Source: Parahaliea mediterranea
Lineage (GTDB): Bacteria > Pseudomonadota > Gammaproteobacteria > Pseudomonadales > Halieaceae
Direction of reading: 5' to 3'
Assembly: GCF_003402235.1 (NCBI RefSeq)
Contig: NZ_QEWO01000008.1
Coordinates: 62,001 to 126,000, forward strand
DNA length: 64,000 bases
Positions 25,650 to 34,533 of this stretch are shown here, in pieces (position 1 is the first letter of the stretch; every line of letters begins with the position of its first letter). The notes under the pieces were generated by a model. That model was not told where the DNA came from. It saw only the letters and a list, made by a program, of their open reading frames with translations, and searched no databases. A program made the position numbers and the translations under genes.

Positions 25650-26196
25650 GGTCGGACTCTCGTTCCAGCAGATTGCGCAGTGCGCGTCGGGCTTCAAACA
25701 AGCGGGATTTCACGGTTTTTTCCGGCAGCGCCAGGATGTCGCCAATCTCGCTGTAGGAGCACTCTGAATAATGCCGCAGCACCACCACTGCCCTCTGTTC
25801 ATCATTCAGGCCCATCATTGCAGCCTGGATTTGTGCCTGTAGCTGACCGTGCCGGGCAACCAGCTCCGGACCAGGGCCCTGATCTGGTAACGACTCGTCC
25901 AGACATTCACCGCCCTGTCGCCGGCGCCGGAAGTCGAGGGCTTCGTTGACCCCGATCCGGTAGATCCAGCTGAAAAACCGGTGTTCCGGGCGATAGGTGT
26001 GCAGGCTTTCGAAGGCGCTGAGAAATGTTGACTGTGTAACATCTGCTGCATCCTCGCGACTTCCCAACATTCGAAAAGCCAGCCTGAAAATGGCGCCGTG
26101 GTAATGATCAACCAACTCACCCAGCGCCTGCCTGTCGCCGCTCTGGCCCCGCAGGACCAGTTGGCCATCCCTGGCCGTTTCCAACTCCTTATCCAT
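25642..26196 (-). CDS. ECF-type RNA polymerase sigma factor (RpoE-like)
   Basis: A 184-residue sigma-70-family protein with only regions 2 and 4. Region 2 contains AIFRLAFRMLGSREDAADVT and FFSWIYRIGVNEALDFRRR; region 4 contains LNDEQRAVVVLRHYSECSYS and the helix-turn-helix EIGDILALPEKTVKSRLFEAR. The size and gene pairing fit group 4 (ECF) factors controlled by a membrane anti-sigma factor. The gene starts 75 bp after the STAS gene of the partner-switching operon on the same strand; the gap is A/T-rich and may contain its promoter. Confidence 0.92.
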   Translation of the reverse strand: MDKELETARDGQLVLRGQSGDRQALGELVDHYHGAIFRLAFRMLGSREDAADVTQSTFLSAFESLHTYRPEHRFFSWIYRIGVNEALDFRRRRQGGECLDESLPDQGPGPELVARHGQLQAQIQAAMMGLNDEQRAVVVLRHYSECSYSEIGDILALPEKTVKSRLFEARRALRNLLERESDHA

Positions 26197-26271
26197 AACT
26201 ACTGCGCAACGGACAAAAAGTTGGAAAAAAACTGAAAAAAGTTTTCGCGGGCATGGGAGGGGGCTTCAGCC

Positions 26272-26571
26272 TCAGGCGGAATCGCCGGCGGGAACAACCT
26301 CGAACAGCATGTCGAAACCGGAAAAATGCAGGATTTCGGCAATATGGGGGCTTACCTGCACCAGGCGCAGGCCGGCGCCCTGGGCGCTTAAGCGCTTATG
26401 GGCCTTGAGCAGCACGCCCAGGCCGGCGCTGGAGATGTACTCCAGCTCCGCCATATCCACTTCCGCCGCAGCACAGAGGGCCTCGAAGTGAGGCTCGGCC
26501 AGGGGCGCCGCGGCGGCATCCAGGCGGCCGGCCAGGCGCAGGCCGTTATTATCGGGATGGACTTCAAACAT
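26272..26571 (-). CDS. STAS-domain anti-sigma factor antagonist (RsbV/SpoIIAA-like)
   Basis: A 99-residue single STAS domain. MAELEYISSAGLGVLLKAHK contains the phosphorylation site, probably Ser48, at the position of SpoIIAA Ser58. Unphosphorylated, such proteins bind the anti-sigma kinase and free its target. The ATG at 26571 overlaps the kinase gene by 8 bp. It is the final gene of the phosphatase-kinase-STAS series. Confidence 0.88.
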   Translation of the reverse strand: MFEVHPDNNGLRLAGRLDAAAAPLAEPHFEALCAAAEVDMAELEYISSAGLGVLLKAHKRLSAQGAGLRLVQVSPHIAEILHFSGFDMLFEVVPAGDSA

Positions 26572-26977
26572 CGGCTGGCTCCTCCCGGGCCATAAAGGAC
26601 AGTGTGTTGCAGCGGTCACGGTGGTGGTAGTGCACCGCCCCCACCAGCTGGCGCACCAGGTGCAGGCCAAGGCCGCCTACCTGGCGTTCACTCAATGGCA
26701 GCGCGGTATCCACCGGCGGCACCGAGGCGGGATCAAAGGGCTCGGCATCGGTATCGGCCAGGCTCACTCGCACCCCGCCGGCCATAGCCTCAAGCTCCAG
26801 GGCAATGGGCCCCCGGCCCTGTGGGTTGTGACGCAGCATATTGACGAACAACTCTTCGGTGGCCAGATCGACCGGGTAGGCCAGGCTGGCGGGCAGGTTG
26901 CTGGCGGCGAACAGTGCCCGGCGCGCTGCCACGATGCGCTCGATCTCTCCCAGCTCCCTGCGCAGTGACAGTTTCAC
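26564..26977 (-). CDS. Anti-sigma regulatory serine kinase (RsbW/SpoIIAB-like)
   Basis: A 137-residue GHKL ATPase-fold protein. The N box is ATEELFVNMLRH (E and N of ExxxN) and the G box is VGGLGLHLVRQL. These kinases phosphorylate a STAS partner and bind a sigma factor or other output protein. The start is GTG at 26977, directed by a strong GGAGG site (GGAGGCGCC before GTG); an in-frame ATG at 27046 has none. It overlaps the STAS gene, its likely substrate. Confidence 0.85.
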   Translation of the reverse strand: MKLSLRRELGEIERIVAARRALFAASNLPASLAYPVDLATEELFVNMLRHNPQGRGPIALELEAMAGGVRVSLADTDAEPFDPASVPPVDTALPLSERQVGGLGLHLVRQLVGAVHYHHRDRCNTLSFMAREEPADV

Positions 26978-27064
26978 GGCGCCTCCGATTGGTTTGGATG
27001 CATCCCGCCCGCACTTACCCGCCGAGTGTAGAACAGCCCCCGGCAAAGCAAAAGGCGGCAGGGC

Positions 27065-27832
27065 TCAGGGCGCCGGGCGCTTGACCAGCACAAGGGTGAG
27101 ATCATCCTGCTGTTCCCGGGGGCCGGCAAAGTCCTCCAGCGCCGCCATCAGGTGCGCCGCCAGTGTCTCGGTGGAGGCCTGCCGCTGCGCATGCAGCACG
27201 GCGGCCACCCGCTCGCGGCCGAACAGGCCCACCTCGCCCTCGCATTCGTAAACGCCGTCAGACAGCACCGCCAGAATGTCCCCCGGCGCCAGGTCCAGGT
27301 CGCGAATGGGGGCCGCCCGGGATACCGCCATGGTGCCCAGGGGAAAGGTGGTGGGCCCGTGCCAGTCGCAGTCGCCGCTGGCGGCGCGGTAGTGCAGGAT
27401 GGGGCCCTGCCCGGCGGAAAAATAGCTGACCCGGTGCGCCAGCGGATCGAGAAAGCCGGCGAAGGCGGTCACGAAGCGGTCGTCCGGCAGGTCTTCGTCG
27501 AGCTGGTTGTTGACGTGGATGTAGGCCTCGCCCAGCTGCGCGCCCACCCGGAAGGCGACCCGGAACATGGCCTGCATCTGGGTGGCGCACAGGGCCGGGC
27601 CAAAGCCGTGGCCGGTGGCGTCCCCCAGCAGCACGAATACGCCCTGCTCCAGCTCCACCAGGTCGAACATGTCGCCGCCGGTTTCCGCTGCGGGGCGCAG
27701 GCAGCCGTAAAAGTCGTAGCCGGGTACGCGGGGCATCTCCGGCGGCAGGATGCTCATCTGGATGTCGCGCGCGGCGGCGATGTCGTCGGCGCGCAGGCCA
27801 GCGGCGCCGGTCAGTGGTGCTTCAGCGGTCAT
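27065..27832 (-). CDS. PP2C-type serine phosphatase (RsbU/SpoIIE-like)
   Basis: A 255-residue metal-dependent phosphatase. Family signs are AARDIQMSILPPEMP, the metal aspartates in ETGGDMFDLVEL and LLGDATGHGFGPAL, AGFLDPLAHRVSYFSAGQGP, LAVLSDGVYECEG and REQQDDLTLVLVKR. It lacks an N-terminal sensor domain, so its input signal is unclear. It should dephosphorylate the STAS protein, reversing the kinase. The ATG at 27832 follows GGGAGC and lies inside the end of the amidohydrolase gene (11-bp overlap), so the four genes are translationally linked. Confidence 0.9.
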   Translation of the reverse strand: MTAEAPLTGAAGLRADDIAAARDIQMSILPPEMPRVPGYDFYGCLRPAAETGGDMFDLVELEQGVFVLLGDATGHGFGPALCATQMQAMFRVAFRVGAQLGEAYIHVNNQLDEDLPDDRFVTAFAGFLDPLAHRVSYFSAGQGPILHYRAASGDCDWHGPTTFPLGTMAVSRAAPIRDLDLAPGDILAVLSDGVYECEGEVGLFGRERVAAVLHAQRQASTETLAAHLMAALEDFAGPREQQDDLTLVLVKRPAP

Positions 27833-29546
27833 TGCGGCTCCCGGCGGGATACACCTGTTCACCGGCCACGTAGGTGGCCTTTACCGAAAGCTGCCACAGG
27901 CGGGCCTCCGGCAGGTTGAAGTAGTCACCGTCCACCAGAATGAAATCCGCGTAGTAGCCGGGCTGCAGCCGGCCCAGCACCGTCTCCTGGTGGGCGGCGT
28001 AGGCAGCGCCGCCGGTGAACAGGGCCAGCGCCGCGGCGCGGTTCATCTTCTCGTTGGGCAGCCAGCCGCCGGGCGGGTGGCCGGCGGTGTCCTGGCGGGT
28101 AACGGCGGCGTACAGGCCATGGAAGGGGTTGGGGGATTCCACCGGAAAGTCCGAGCCGCCGGCCATGCGGGCGCCACTCTCCAGCAGGGACTCCCAGGCA
28201 TAGGCGCCGTGAAGGCGCGCCTCGCCGAGGCGGTCGCCGGCCATGTTTTTGTCGCTGGTGGCGTGCACGGGCTGCACCGAGGCAATCACGTTGAGGGCGG
28301 GAAAGCGGGCGATATCCTGCGGCCGCAGGATCTGGGCGTGCTCCACCCGGTGGCGCAGGGCAGCACTGTCCGGGTTGCTGTTGATGGTTTCCAGTAAATC
28401 CAGCACCAGGGCGTTGGCGCGGTCGCCAATGGCGTGGGTGTTGACCTGGTAGCCCGCCGCCACGGCCCGGTGCATGTGATGGGCCAGCGCCTCGCGGCTG
28501 TGCAGCAGCAGGCCCCGGTTGCCGGCGTCGTCGCTGTAGTCATCAACCAGCGCGGCACCGCGGGAGCCCAGGGCGCCGTCGGCAGAGAGTTTGACGCTGC
28601 GAATGTCCAGTCGGTGCCGCTCGTCAATCATCGGCCCCTGGGCCAGGTAGCGATCGTTGTCGGGGTCGCGCGCATCCAGCATGGCGTACACGCGGATGGG
28701 CAGGCGGCCCTGCGCCAGCAACTGCTGGTAGGCCGCCACCTCCCGGGCGGCAATGCCGGCATCGTGCACCCCGGTCAGGCCGTAGCGGGCAAGGTCGACA
28801 AGGGCCCGGTGCTGCAGATCCGCCAGGGTGGCCACGTCGGGCTTTGGCATCACGGCCGCCACCAGGTCCATGGCGTTGTCGATCAGCACGCCGGTGGGCT
28901 GGCCTGTGGCATCGCGCACAATCTGCCCGCCGGCGGGGTCCTCGGTGGCGGCGGTAATGCCGGCCAGGGCCAGGGCGCGGGAATTCACCCACAGGGCGTG
29001 GCCATCCACCCGCCCCAGCACCACGGCGTGCTCGCCGCTGAGTGCATCCAGCGTGGCCCGGGTGGGGAAGGCCTGGCCCGGCCACAGCACCTGATTCCAG
29101 CCGCGACCCGCTATCCAGCCCTGCTGGGCCTGGGTGTTGCTATTCGCCTGGGCATTGTTTTTCGCCTGGGCGTTGCTGTTGGTCTGGGCGTTGCGATTGG
29201 CCTGAATAAACGCCGCCACGCGCCGGGCGGCCTCGGCTTCGCTGGGGCTACCCACTAGATCCACGCTGGCCAGGGCCTGCCCGTGGGCGCTGACATGGCC
29301 GTGGGCGTCAATCAGCCCCGGCAGCAGGGTGGCGCCGCGGCCGTCGATGCGGCGGTCGGCACCGCTGGCCTCCGCCGCGGCCGCATCCCGGTACAGGCGG
29401 GTGACAAGCCCGTCATCAAATTCCAGCGCCACAAAGGTTTGCACCTGCTCGCCATCGACGGTGTAGCCACGAATGTTGTGTACCAGGGTTGCCGCCTGGC
29501 TGGCGCCGGCGGCAAGGGCCAGGACGGCACAGAGCAGTGTTTTCAT
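27822..29546 (-). CDS. Secreted amidohydrolase, YtcJ-like
   Basis: A 574-residue metal-dependent hydrolase of the amidohydrolase superfamily with a signal peptide (MKTLLCAVLALAAGASQA), so probably periplasmic. Metal and catalytic signs are LLPGLIDAHGH, VKLSADGALGSRGA (the bridging lysine), NTHAIGDRAN, RVEHAQ and GGSDFPVE. Substrate unknown. Residues ~115-140 are an Asn/Gln/Ala-rich linker made by an 18-bp DNA repeat, an insertion between conserved blocks. It is the first gene of an operon with the partner-switching trio. Confidence 0.88.
   Translation of the reverse strand: MKTLLCAVLALAAGASQAATLVHNIRGYTVDGEQVQTFVALEFDDGLVTRLYRDAAAAEASGADRRIDGRGATLLPGLIDAHGHVSAHGQALASVDLVGSPSEAEAARRVAAFIQANRNAQTNSNAQAKNNAQANSNTQAQQGWIAGRGWNQVLWPGQAFPTRATLDALSGEHAVVLGRVDGHALWVNSRALALAGITAATEDPAGGQIVRDATGQPTGVLIDNAMDLVAAVMPKPDVATLADLQHRALVDLARYGLTGVHDAGIAAREVAAYQQLLAQGRLPIRVYAMLDARDPDNDRYLAQGPMIDERHRLDIRSVKLSADGALGSRGAALVDDYSDDAGNRGLLLHSREALAHHMHRAVAAGYQVNTHAIGDRANALVLDLLETINSNPDSAALRHRVEHAQILRPQDIARFPALNVIASVQPVHATSDKNMAGDRLGEARLHGAYAWESLLESGARMAGGSDFPVESPNPFHGLYAAVTRQDTAGHPPGGWLPNEKMNRAAALALFTGGAAYAAHQETVLGRLQPGYYADFILVDGDYFNLPEARLWQLSVKATYVAGEQVYPAGSRNDR
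29128..29204. repeat. Four-copy 18-bp tandem repeat within the amidohydrolase gene
   Basis: Units of 18 bp beginning GCCTGGG or GTCTGGG at 29128, 29146, 29164 and 29182. On the minus strand they encode six-residue units such as NSNAQA and NNAQAN, an unstructured polar linker. Confidence 0.9.
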
Positions 29547-29638
29547 TGTTGAGGCTCCAGGCGTCGCCGCACTACGGCGGTGATTTGCCCGCCATCATAA
29601 AGCCTGCATTCGCAGGCGTAAAAGCGCTGCCGCTCGCG

Positions 29639-31357
29639 CTAGCGCAGGAAGATCGAGGGGAACCAGGTGCGGCAGTCCGCTAGGTTGCGCACCGCCCCCG
29701 CCTCGTCGCCCGCCGCCCGCAGCGCGGCGCTCATCAGGTTACAGGCGCCCTGCTGGTAGGGAGAGCGCTCCAGCACCGCCCGGGCGTTGCGCTGGGCAGC
29801 CGCCGGGTCGCCCTGCAGCAGCAGGCGCCAACCCTCGCTCTGCAGCCACCACAACGAATCCGCCGGCACTCCCACCGAGAGCTGCACGGGCACCTCCTGG
29901 CGCGCCAGCAAAATGGCGGCGGAAGAGCGAAACACCAGCTTCCAGCGCCCGCTGGCCAGCAGTTCCTTCATCATCTGGGGGCCGTTGGCATGGCCGGACG
30001 GCCACAGGAAGTACTCGGCCCCGGACTGCTCAATGATTGTCTTCCAGCCCGGCTCGCCCCGCAGCACCCGCACATAGTTGATGTAGGTGTCATCCCCGTA
30101 GAGGGTGTTGGCGCGCCCGTCGATGTACACCGCCAGGGCGCCGTCGCTGCGCCAGTGCAGGAAACCGCCCCAGTTGTAGTAGGCAAACACCTTGCCCTGC
30201 ATCTGGTTGCGCAGCATCACGTCCACCGTCAAATGGGGGTAGCTGTACTCCGCCGTCAGGTAGTGAAAGGCCGGTGCCGCCTGCAGGGGATAGGGCGCCA
30301 GGCGCAACAGGGCCACCAGCAGCAGTGCCACCAGCACCGGCCAGTGCAGCCATCCTTTAAGGCGCACCTGCAGCGCACCCAGCAGGGCACCCAGCACCGG
30401 CGCGGCGAACACCGCCTGGGCAATGGCAAACAGCGGGATGAAGCGCCGGCTGGTGAGGGCCATGGCCAGGGTGAGCAGGGCAACCCCCAGGGACCACCAG
30501 GGCAGGGCCACCTGGCGGCGCACCGCCGGCAGGGCGTAGGCCAGCAGCGCCAGCGGCAGCAGCGGCAGGGCCCAGAAAAACAGCGGCGACTGGATGCCCC
30601 CCGGCTGCCAGGGCGGCAGCCACTCGGCAATCTGGCGGAAGGGCGAGGCCGCCTGCAGGGCGTAGGTCAGGGGGTAAATCACCACCTTGGCGCCATCCGG
30701 GTTGATCAGGCACACCGCGATGCAGCCCAGCTCCCACAAGGCCACCCGCCACACGGCCGCCCAGCTCGGCTGGCGGAAGGGGAACAGCAGCAGGGGCAGC
30801 ACCAGCAGGCCCAGCATAAAGCCGCCATGCAGGTTTACCCACACCAGAAACAGCAGGGCAAATTGCCAGAACGGCGCCCGGCGCACGCCCAGGTACAGCA
30901 GCAGCACAAAGGCCAGCAGGCTGTAAAGGTGGGGCCGCATGTCGATGAAGGGGGCGGCGATGGCCAGCGCCAGCGCGCTGAGCAGCAGGGCCGCCGGCGG
31001 CGACTGCCCAATGCGCATCAGCAGCGCCTGCAGCAGGCCGAAGCAGGCGATGATCACCCCCCACTTCCAGTACACCAGCGAGTGCAGGCCAAACAGCTGG
31101 TACCAGCCGTAGAACACCAGGTCCGCCAGCCATTCGTGGTTGCGCCAGCGCTCGCCGGCGGCGCTGTAGGACCAGGTATCGCGCAGCCACAGGGTGCCCT
31201 GCTCCAGAATCTCCCGGCCGCCGGCCAGGTGCCACCACAGGTCTGAGCCGGCCATTTCGGTAAAGCCGAAACTGAGAAACAGCAGCGCGCCCACCAGGTA
31301 CCAGCAGGCGTTTTGCCAGCAGCCGGTCTGCATATTAGGGTGGGTCGGTTCAGTCAT
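29639..31357 (-). CDS. Multispanning membrane protein, glycosyltransferase-like, with C-terminal soluble domain
   Basis: A 572-residue protein with about ten hydrophobic helices in residues 15-400 and a soluble C-terminal part. The segment DLWWHLAGGREILEQGTLW, then DTWSYSAAGERWRNHEWLADL, is a pattern found in uncharacterised bacterial membrane proteins that resemble GT-C glycosyltransferases (periplasmic Asp and aromatic residues after the first helix). The C-terminal ~65 residues may form short helical repeats. The ATG at 31357 overlaps the glycosyltransferase stop by 8 bp. Likely role, by context: transfer or modification of a lipid-linked sugar. I do not recognise a specific family. Confidence 0.65.
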   Translation of the reverse strand: MTEPTHPNMQTGCWQNACWYLVGALLFLSFGFTEMAGSDLWWHLAGGREILEQGTLWLRDTWSYSAAGERWRNHEWLADLVFYGWYQLFGLHSLVYWKWGVIIACFGLLQALLMRIGQSPPAALLLSALALAIAAPFIDMRPHLYSLLAFVLLLYLGVRRAPFWQFALLFLVWVNLHGGFMLGLLVLPLLLFPFRQPSWAAVWRVALWELGCIAVCLINPDGAKVVIYPLTYALQAASPFRQIAEWLPPWQPGGIQSPLFFWALPLLPLALLAYALPAVRRQVALPWWSLGVALLTLAMALTSRRFIPLFAIAQAVFAAPVLGALLGALQVRLKGWLHWPVLVALLLVALLRLAPYPLQAAPAFHYLTAEYSYPHLTVDVMLRNQMQGKVFAYYNWGGFLHWRSDGALAVYIDGRANTLYGDDTYINYVRVLRGEPGWKTIIEQSGAEYFLWPSGHANGPQMMKELLASGRWKLVFRSSAAILLARQEVPVQLSVGVPADSLWWLQSEGWRLLLQGDPAAAQRNARAVLERSPYQQGACNLMSAALRAAGDEAGAVRNLADCRTWFPSIFLR

Positions 31358-32318
31358 GGTGTTGTTGTTCCCGACGCGGGTGCAGGCCCCGCAGGTAGTA
31401 GAGCTGGCGCTGCTTGCTCTCGACATAGGTGCGCCCCAGGTATTCGCCGATAATGCCGAGGCAGATCAGCTGCACGCCCCCCAGGAACAGCATCACCACA
31501 ATCAGCGAGGGATAGCCCGGCACCGGGTTGCCAAACAGCAGGGTGCGCAGCAGGAAGTACACGCCATACAGGAAGGCGGCGCCGGCGGTGACCACCCCCA
31601 GCAGGGTGGCCAGCTTCAGCGGCACGGTGGAAAAGGAGGTAATGCCCTCCAGCGCCAGCCCCCACAGGCGCCAGTAGTTCCACTTGGTGCGCCCGCTATG
31701 GCGCGGGTGACGGTGGTAGGGCAGGGCCTTTTGCGGGTAGCCGATCCAAGCATAAAGACCGGACATGTAGCGGTGTTTTTCGCGCAGGGCCTTGACCGCC
31801 TCCACCGCGCGCCGGCTGAGCAGGCGAAAATCCCCGGCGTCCGCCGGAATCGGCACGTCGCTCAGTACATTGATCACCCGGTAGAACCAGTGGGAGGTTT
31901 TGATCTTGAGCCAGGTTTCCCCCTCGCGGCTCAGGCGCTGGCCGTACACCATGTCGTAGCCCTCGCGCCAGGCGGCGATGAAGTCGGGGATCAGTTCCGG
32001 CGGGTCCTGCAGGTCGGCATCCAGCAGCATGACCACGTCGCCACTGGCATGGTCCAGGCCGGCGGACACGGCCACCTCCTTGCCGAAGTTGCGGCTGAGT
32101 TCGATCACCCCCACCCGCGCATCCCGCTCGCGCAGCGCCAGCAGCCAGGCGGCACTGCCATCGCTGGAGCCGTCGTCCACAAACAGGAATTCAAAGGCTT
32201 CCGCGCACTGTCCGGCCACCGCGTCCAGGCGGCGATAGCACTCGGCGAGCCCGTCCTCTTCGTTGTAGACCGGGATCAGCACGGTCACTGTGATTGTCGC
32301 CGCCTCAGCTGCTGCCAT
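31350..32318 (-). CDS. Family 2 glycosyltransferase, polyprenyl-phosphate sugar synthase type (DPM1/GtrB-like)
   Basis: A 322-residue protein. The GT-A fold motifs are VLIPVYNEEDGLAECYRRL, FLFVDDGSSDGS, LSRNFGKEVAVSAGLDHA, the DxD-like LLDADLQDPPELI and DAGDFRLLSRRA. Two C-terminal helices (LATLLGVVTAGAAFLYGVYF; LIVVMLFLGGVQLICLGIIG) anchor it. Proteins of this type transfer a sugar to undecaprenyl phosphate on the cytoplasmic side for later use by GT-C enzymes. Start: ATG 32318, or TTG 32324, which sits better behind an AGGGG site. It lies between two multispanning proteins in one operon. Confidence 0.9.
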   Translation of the reverse strand: MAAAEAATITVTVLIPVYNEEDGLAECYRRLDAVAGQCAEAFEFLFVDDGSSDGSAAWLLALRERDARVGVIELSRNFGKEVAVSAGLDHASGDVVMLLDADLQDPPELIPDFIAAWREGYDMVYGQRLSREGETWLKIKTSHWFYRVINVLSDVPIPADAGDFRLLSRRAVEAVKALREKHRYMSGLYAWIGYPQKALPYHRHPRHSGRTKWNYWRLWGLALEGITSFSTVPLKLATLLGVVTAGAAFLYGVYFLLRTLLFGNPVPGYPSLIVVMLFLGGVQLICLGIIGEYLGRTYVESKQRQLYYLRGLHPRREQQHHD

Positions 32319-32376
32319 CGTCAAGAATTGTCCCCTGTGTTATTGGTGCATGCCGCACGGCTGGCGCTGCCAAGGC

Positions 32377-34086
32377 TCACGGCACAATCCGCAGGATATG
32401 GATGTCCCCCACGAACAGCTGGAAGGTGCCGTACCAGCGTTTGTGCAGAACCAGCTCCGGCATGAAATTGGTTACCGGCAGCACCCGCTCCGGCCGCAGG
32501 TAGTCTATCTCCCCCGCCAGCGCCTGGCGGTAAAACTGCGCGTTGAAGGGCGTGGTTTTCACCAGCCGCTGCAAATCGCCGGTCAGCGGGCCGTTCAGTT
32601 CGTTGGCAAAGGCTGTGTCGTACCAGTTCTCACTGAGCAGCAGGTACTGGCCCTGGCGCAGCACGCCCCCGTCGGCCCGGGCGTAGCTCTCGCGGAACAG
32701 GCCCTGGGCAACACCCGGCAGACGCGGCGGCTGCACATAGTAGCTGAAGAACAGGCGCTCGGGGCGCGCCTGCGGGTACCACTGGCGCAATGCAATGCGG
32801 GGGTCGTGGTGGTAATCGCCCACAAAATCCCAGGCCAGCAGGGCGGGCCAGGCCAAAAACAGGGGCAAACCCATGCGCGCCCAGCGCCGGGGCAGGCGCC
32901 AGTAGCCCATGGCCGCCAGCAGGGCGGCAGCGGGCAGCAGCACCAGGTAGTGGCGGTAGTAGGTGACCGGCGCCGGCACCAGCATAAACAGCAGGAACAC
33001 CACCAGTGGCAGCAGGCACAGCCAGCCCCGCCAGGGCCCACCCTGGCGCAGCAGTGCCCGCACCCCGAAGGGGATGCACAGCGCCGCCGGCAGGCCGAGG
33101 CCCACCACCAGCACCAGCGGTACATTGAGGGCGTTGCGCAGCCATTTATGCCAGCCGATGGCGGCATAACCGCTGCCAAAACGGCCCTCCATATCACCGG
33201 TGGTGTAGCCGGCGATCACCTCCACCTGCAGCAGGGCCAGGCCAACAAAGGGCGCCGCCAGCCACAGGGGTATCATGGCCGGGGCAATTCGGCGCCAGGG
33301 CACGGTGAGGTAGCACAGCGCCAGCAGCGGCCAGGCGCCCGGGGGGAAGTCCGCATTGCTGAGGCAGCCAAAGGCAATCACCACCGCCAGCACCGCCAGG
33401 CAGAAGCGCCAGCGGCTCCAGCCGCGCACCACCACCTGCCCCAGCCGGGCGGGCAGGGCCGCCGCCAGGGTAAACAGGGCAAACACCCAGTACTTGGCCC
33501 ACACCGCCGCCACCAGCAACGGAGGCAGCGCCCACAGAGCGCGGCGCCAGCGGGTGGCGGCAACGGCCGCCAGCAGCAGTGCATAGACAAAAAACACCGA
33601 GGGCGCATCCACGGTGCCGCTGTGAGACTCGCTGATATGAAAGCCGGACAGGGCCAGCAGGGCCCCAGCAGTCAGCCCCACCGCCGGTTGCGAGGGCAGC
33701 AGGCAAAAGGCCAGCAGGGTCAGCAGCACCGGTGTCAGCGCGCCGGCAATGGCCGAGTAGAAGCGCGCCACCCGGATGTGCTCGGCACCGTGGCAGTAGG
33801 CGCCGACGGCGGCGGCATCACCGCTGATGCCCGGCGGCGGCCCGGCGTCCAGCCAGGTGGCAATGGCAATGGCCTGGCGGCCGATAAAGGTGGAGTAGTC
33901 AAAACCCCGCAGCGTTGCCCGGCAGGAGCCGCCCTCGTCAAAATTCACCAAATTGAAGGTGCCCGGGCCATCCCAGCCCCAGCCGAGGACGGCGGCACTG
34001 TACAGCCTTGGCACCAGGCCCAGCAGAAAAATACACAGCAGTAAAATCAGCGGGAGCCTCCACCCGCCCCGCATTTTGGATTCCAT
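32377..34086 (-). CDS. Polytopic membrane glycosyltransferase (family 39 / ArnT-like)
   Basis: A 569-residue protein with ten or more transmembrane helices. After the first helix comes NLVNFDEGGSCRATLRGFDY, an acidic motif in the position of the catalytic Asp/Glu of GT-C transferases, and later SESHSGTVDAPSVFFVYALL, similar to the second loop of dolichyl-phosphate-mannose-type enzymes. It probably uses the lipid-linked sugar made by the next gene. The ATG at 34086 is preceded by an in-frame GTG at 34089. First gene of the operon, facing a divergent gene 447 bp away. Confidence 0.75.
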   Translation of the reverse strand: MESKMRGGWRLPLILLLCIFLLGLVPRLYSAAVLGWGWDGPGTFNLVNFDEGGSCRATLRGFDYSTFIGRQAIAIATWLDAGPPPGISGDAAAVGAYCHGAEHIRVARFYSAIAGALTPVLLTLLAFCLLPSQPAVGLTAGALLALSGFHISESHSGTVDAPSVFFVYALLLAAVAATRWRRALWALPPLLVAAVWAKYWVFALFTLAAALPARLGQVVVRGWSRWRFCLAVLAVVIAFGCLSNADFPPGAWPLLALCYLTVPWRRIAPAMIPLWLAAPFVGLALLQVEVIAGYTTGDMEGRFGSGYAAIGWHKWLRNALNVPLVLVVGLGLPAALCIPFGVRALLRQGGPWRGWLCLLPLVVFLLFMLVPAPVTYYRHYLVLLPAAALLAAMGYWRLPRRWARMGLPLFLAWPALLAWDFVGDYHHDPRIALRQWYPQARPERLFFSYYVQPPRLPGVAQGLFRESYARADGGVLRQGQYLLLSENWYDTAFANELNGPLTGDLQRLVKTTPFNAQFYRQALAGEIDYLRPERVLPVTNFMPELVLHKRWYGTFQLFVGDIHILRIVP

Positions 34087-34386
34087 CACCCAGAGCCCCT
34101 GTCAATCTGGGCGAAGTATCGCCCAGCGGGGTCCGCAAGGAAACCGGTGCCCGGCAGCGCGCGAATTTGAAGGTAGATGGTATGGCTGTCTAAGCGCTGG
34201 CGTTTTTAACGCAAAATAATCTTAAAGCAGGCGGCCAGAGCAGCATGGGGGGATTGCAACTGCCCTGTCTGGCCAGAAAACACCCGATTTTTAGCGCCAT
34301 CCGCGCTAAGCGAATGGCGGCTTAGATGCCAGTGTTTTAAGGCCCTCGCTGGCGCGGGCGGCAGCGCTGGCCGGCGTTTTTGCCGG

Positions 34387-34395
34387 TGCTATACT
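34387..34395 (+). promoter_or_regulatory. Extended -10 promoter element within the 447-bp intergenic stretch 34087-34533
   Basis: TGCTATACT is an extended -10 (TGn plus TATACT at 34390-34395) upstream of the gene at 34534; no good -35 is seen. The rest of 34087-34533 shows no credible coding frame and no RNA gene that I can recognise. It must also hold the promoter of the minus-strand glycosyltransferase operon. Confidence 0.45.
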
Positions 34396-34533
34396 CGGTG
34401 AAAACGTCGTGCCCCTGCTGCCGACGCTTTATCAGACAGCTGCGGCCCGACGGTGGTTGAACACCCGGGCCGGCGTTTTGCCGTCACTTCCTCCCCGCCG
34501 TGTTCAACTGGTGGATTCACAGGGAGGCTCCAT

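Noticed and set aside
29602-29617. GCCTGC/GCAGGC hairpin between the amidohydrolase and the surface-sugar operon
   Set aside because: Short 6-bp stem with only TTTAT after it on the minus strand; too weak to call.
32290-34044. 584-codon plus-strand frame opposite the ArnT-like gene
   Set aside because: Gln/His/Gly/Arg-rich shadow; the minus strand encodes a clear polytopic glycosyltransferase.
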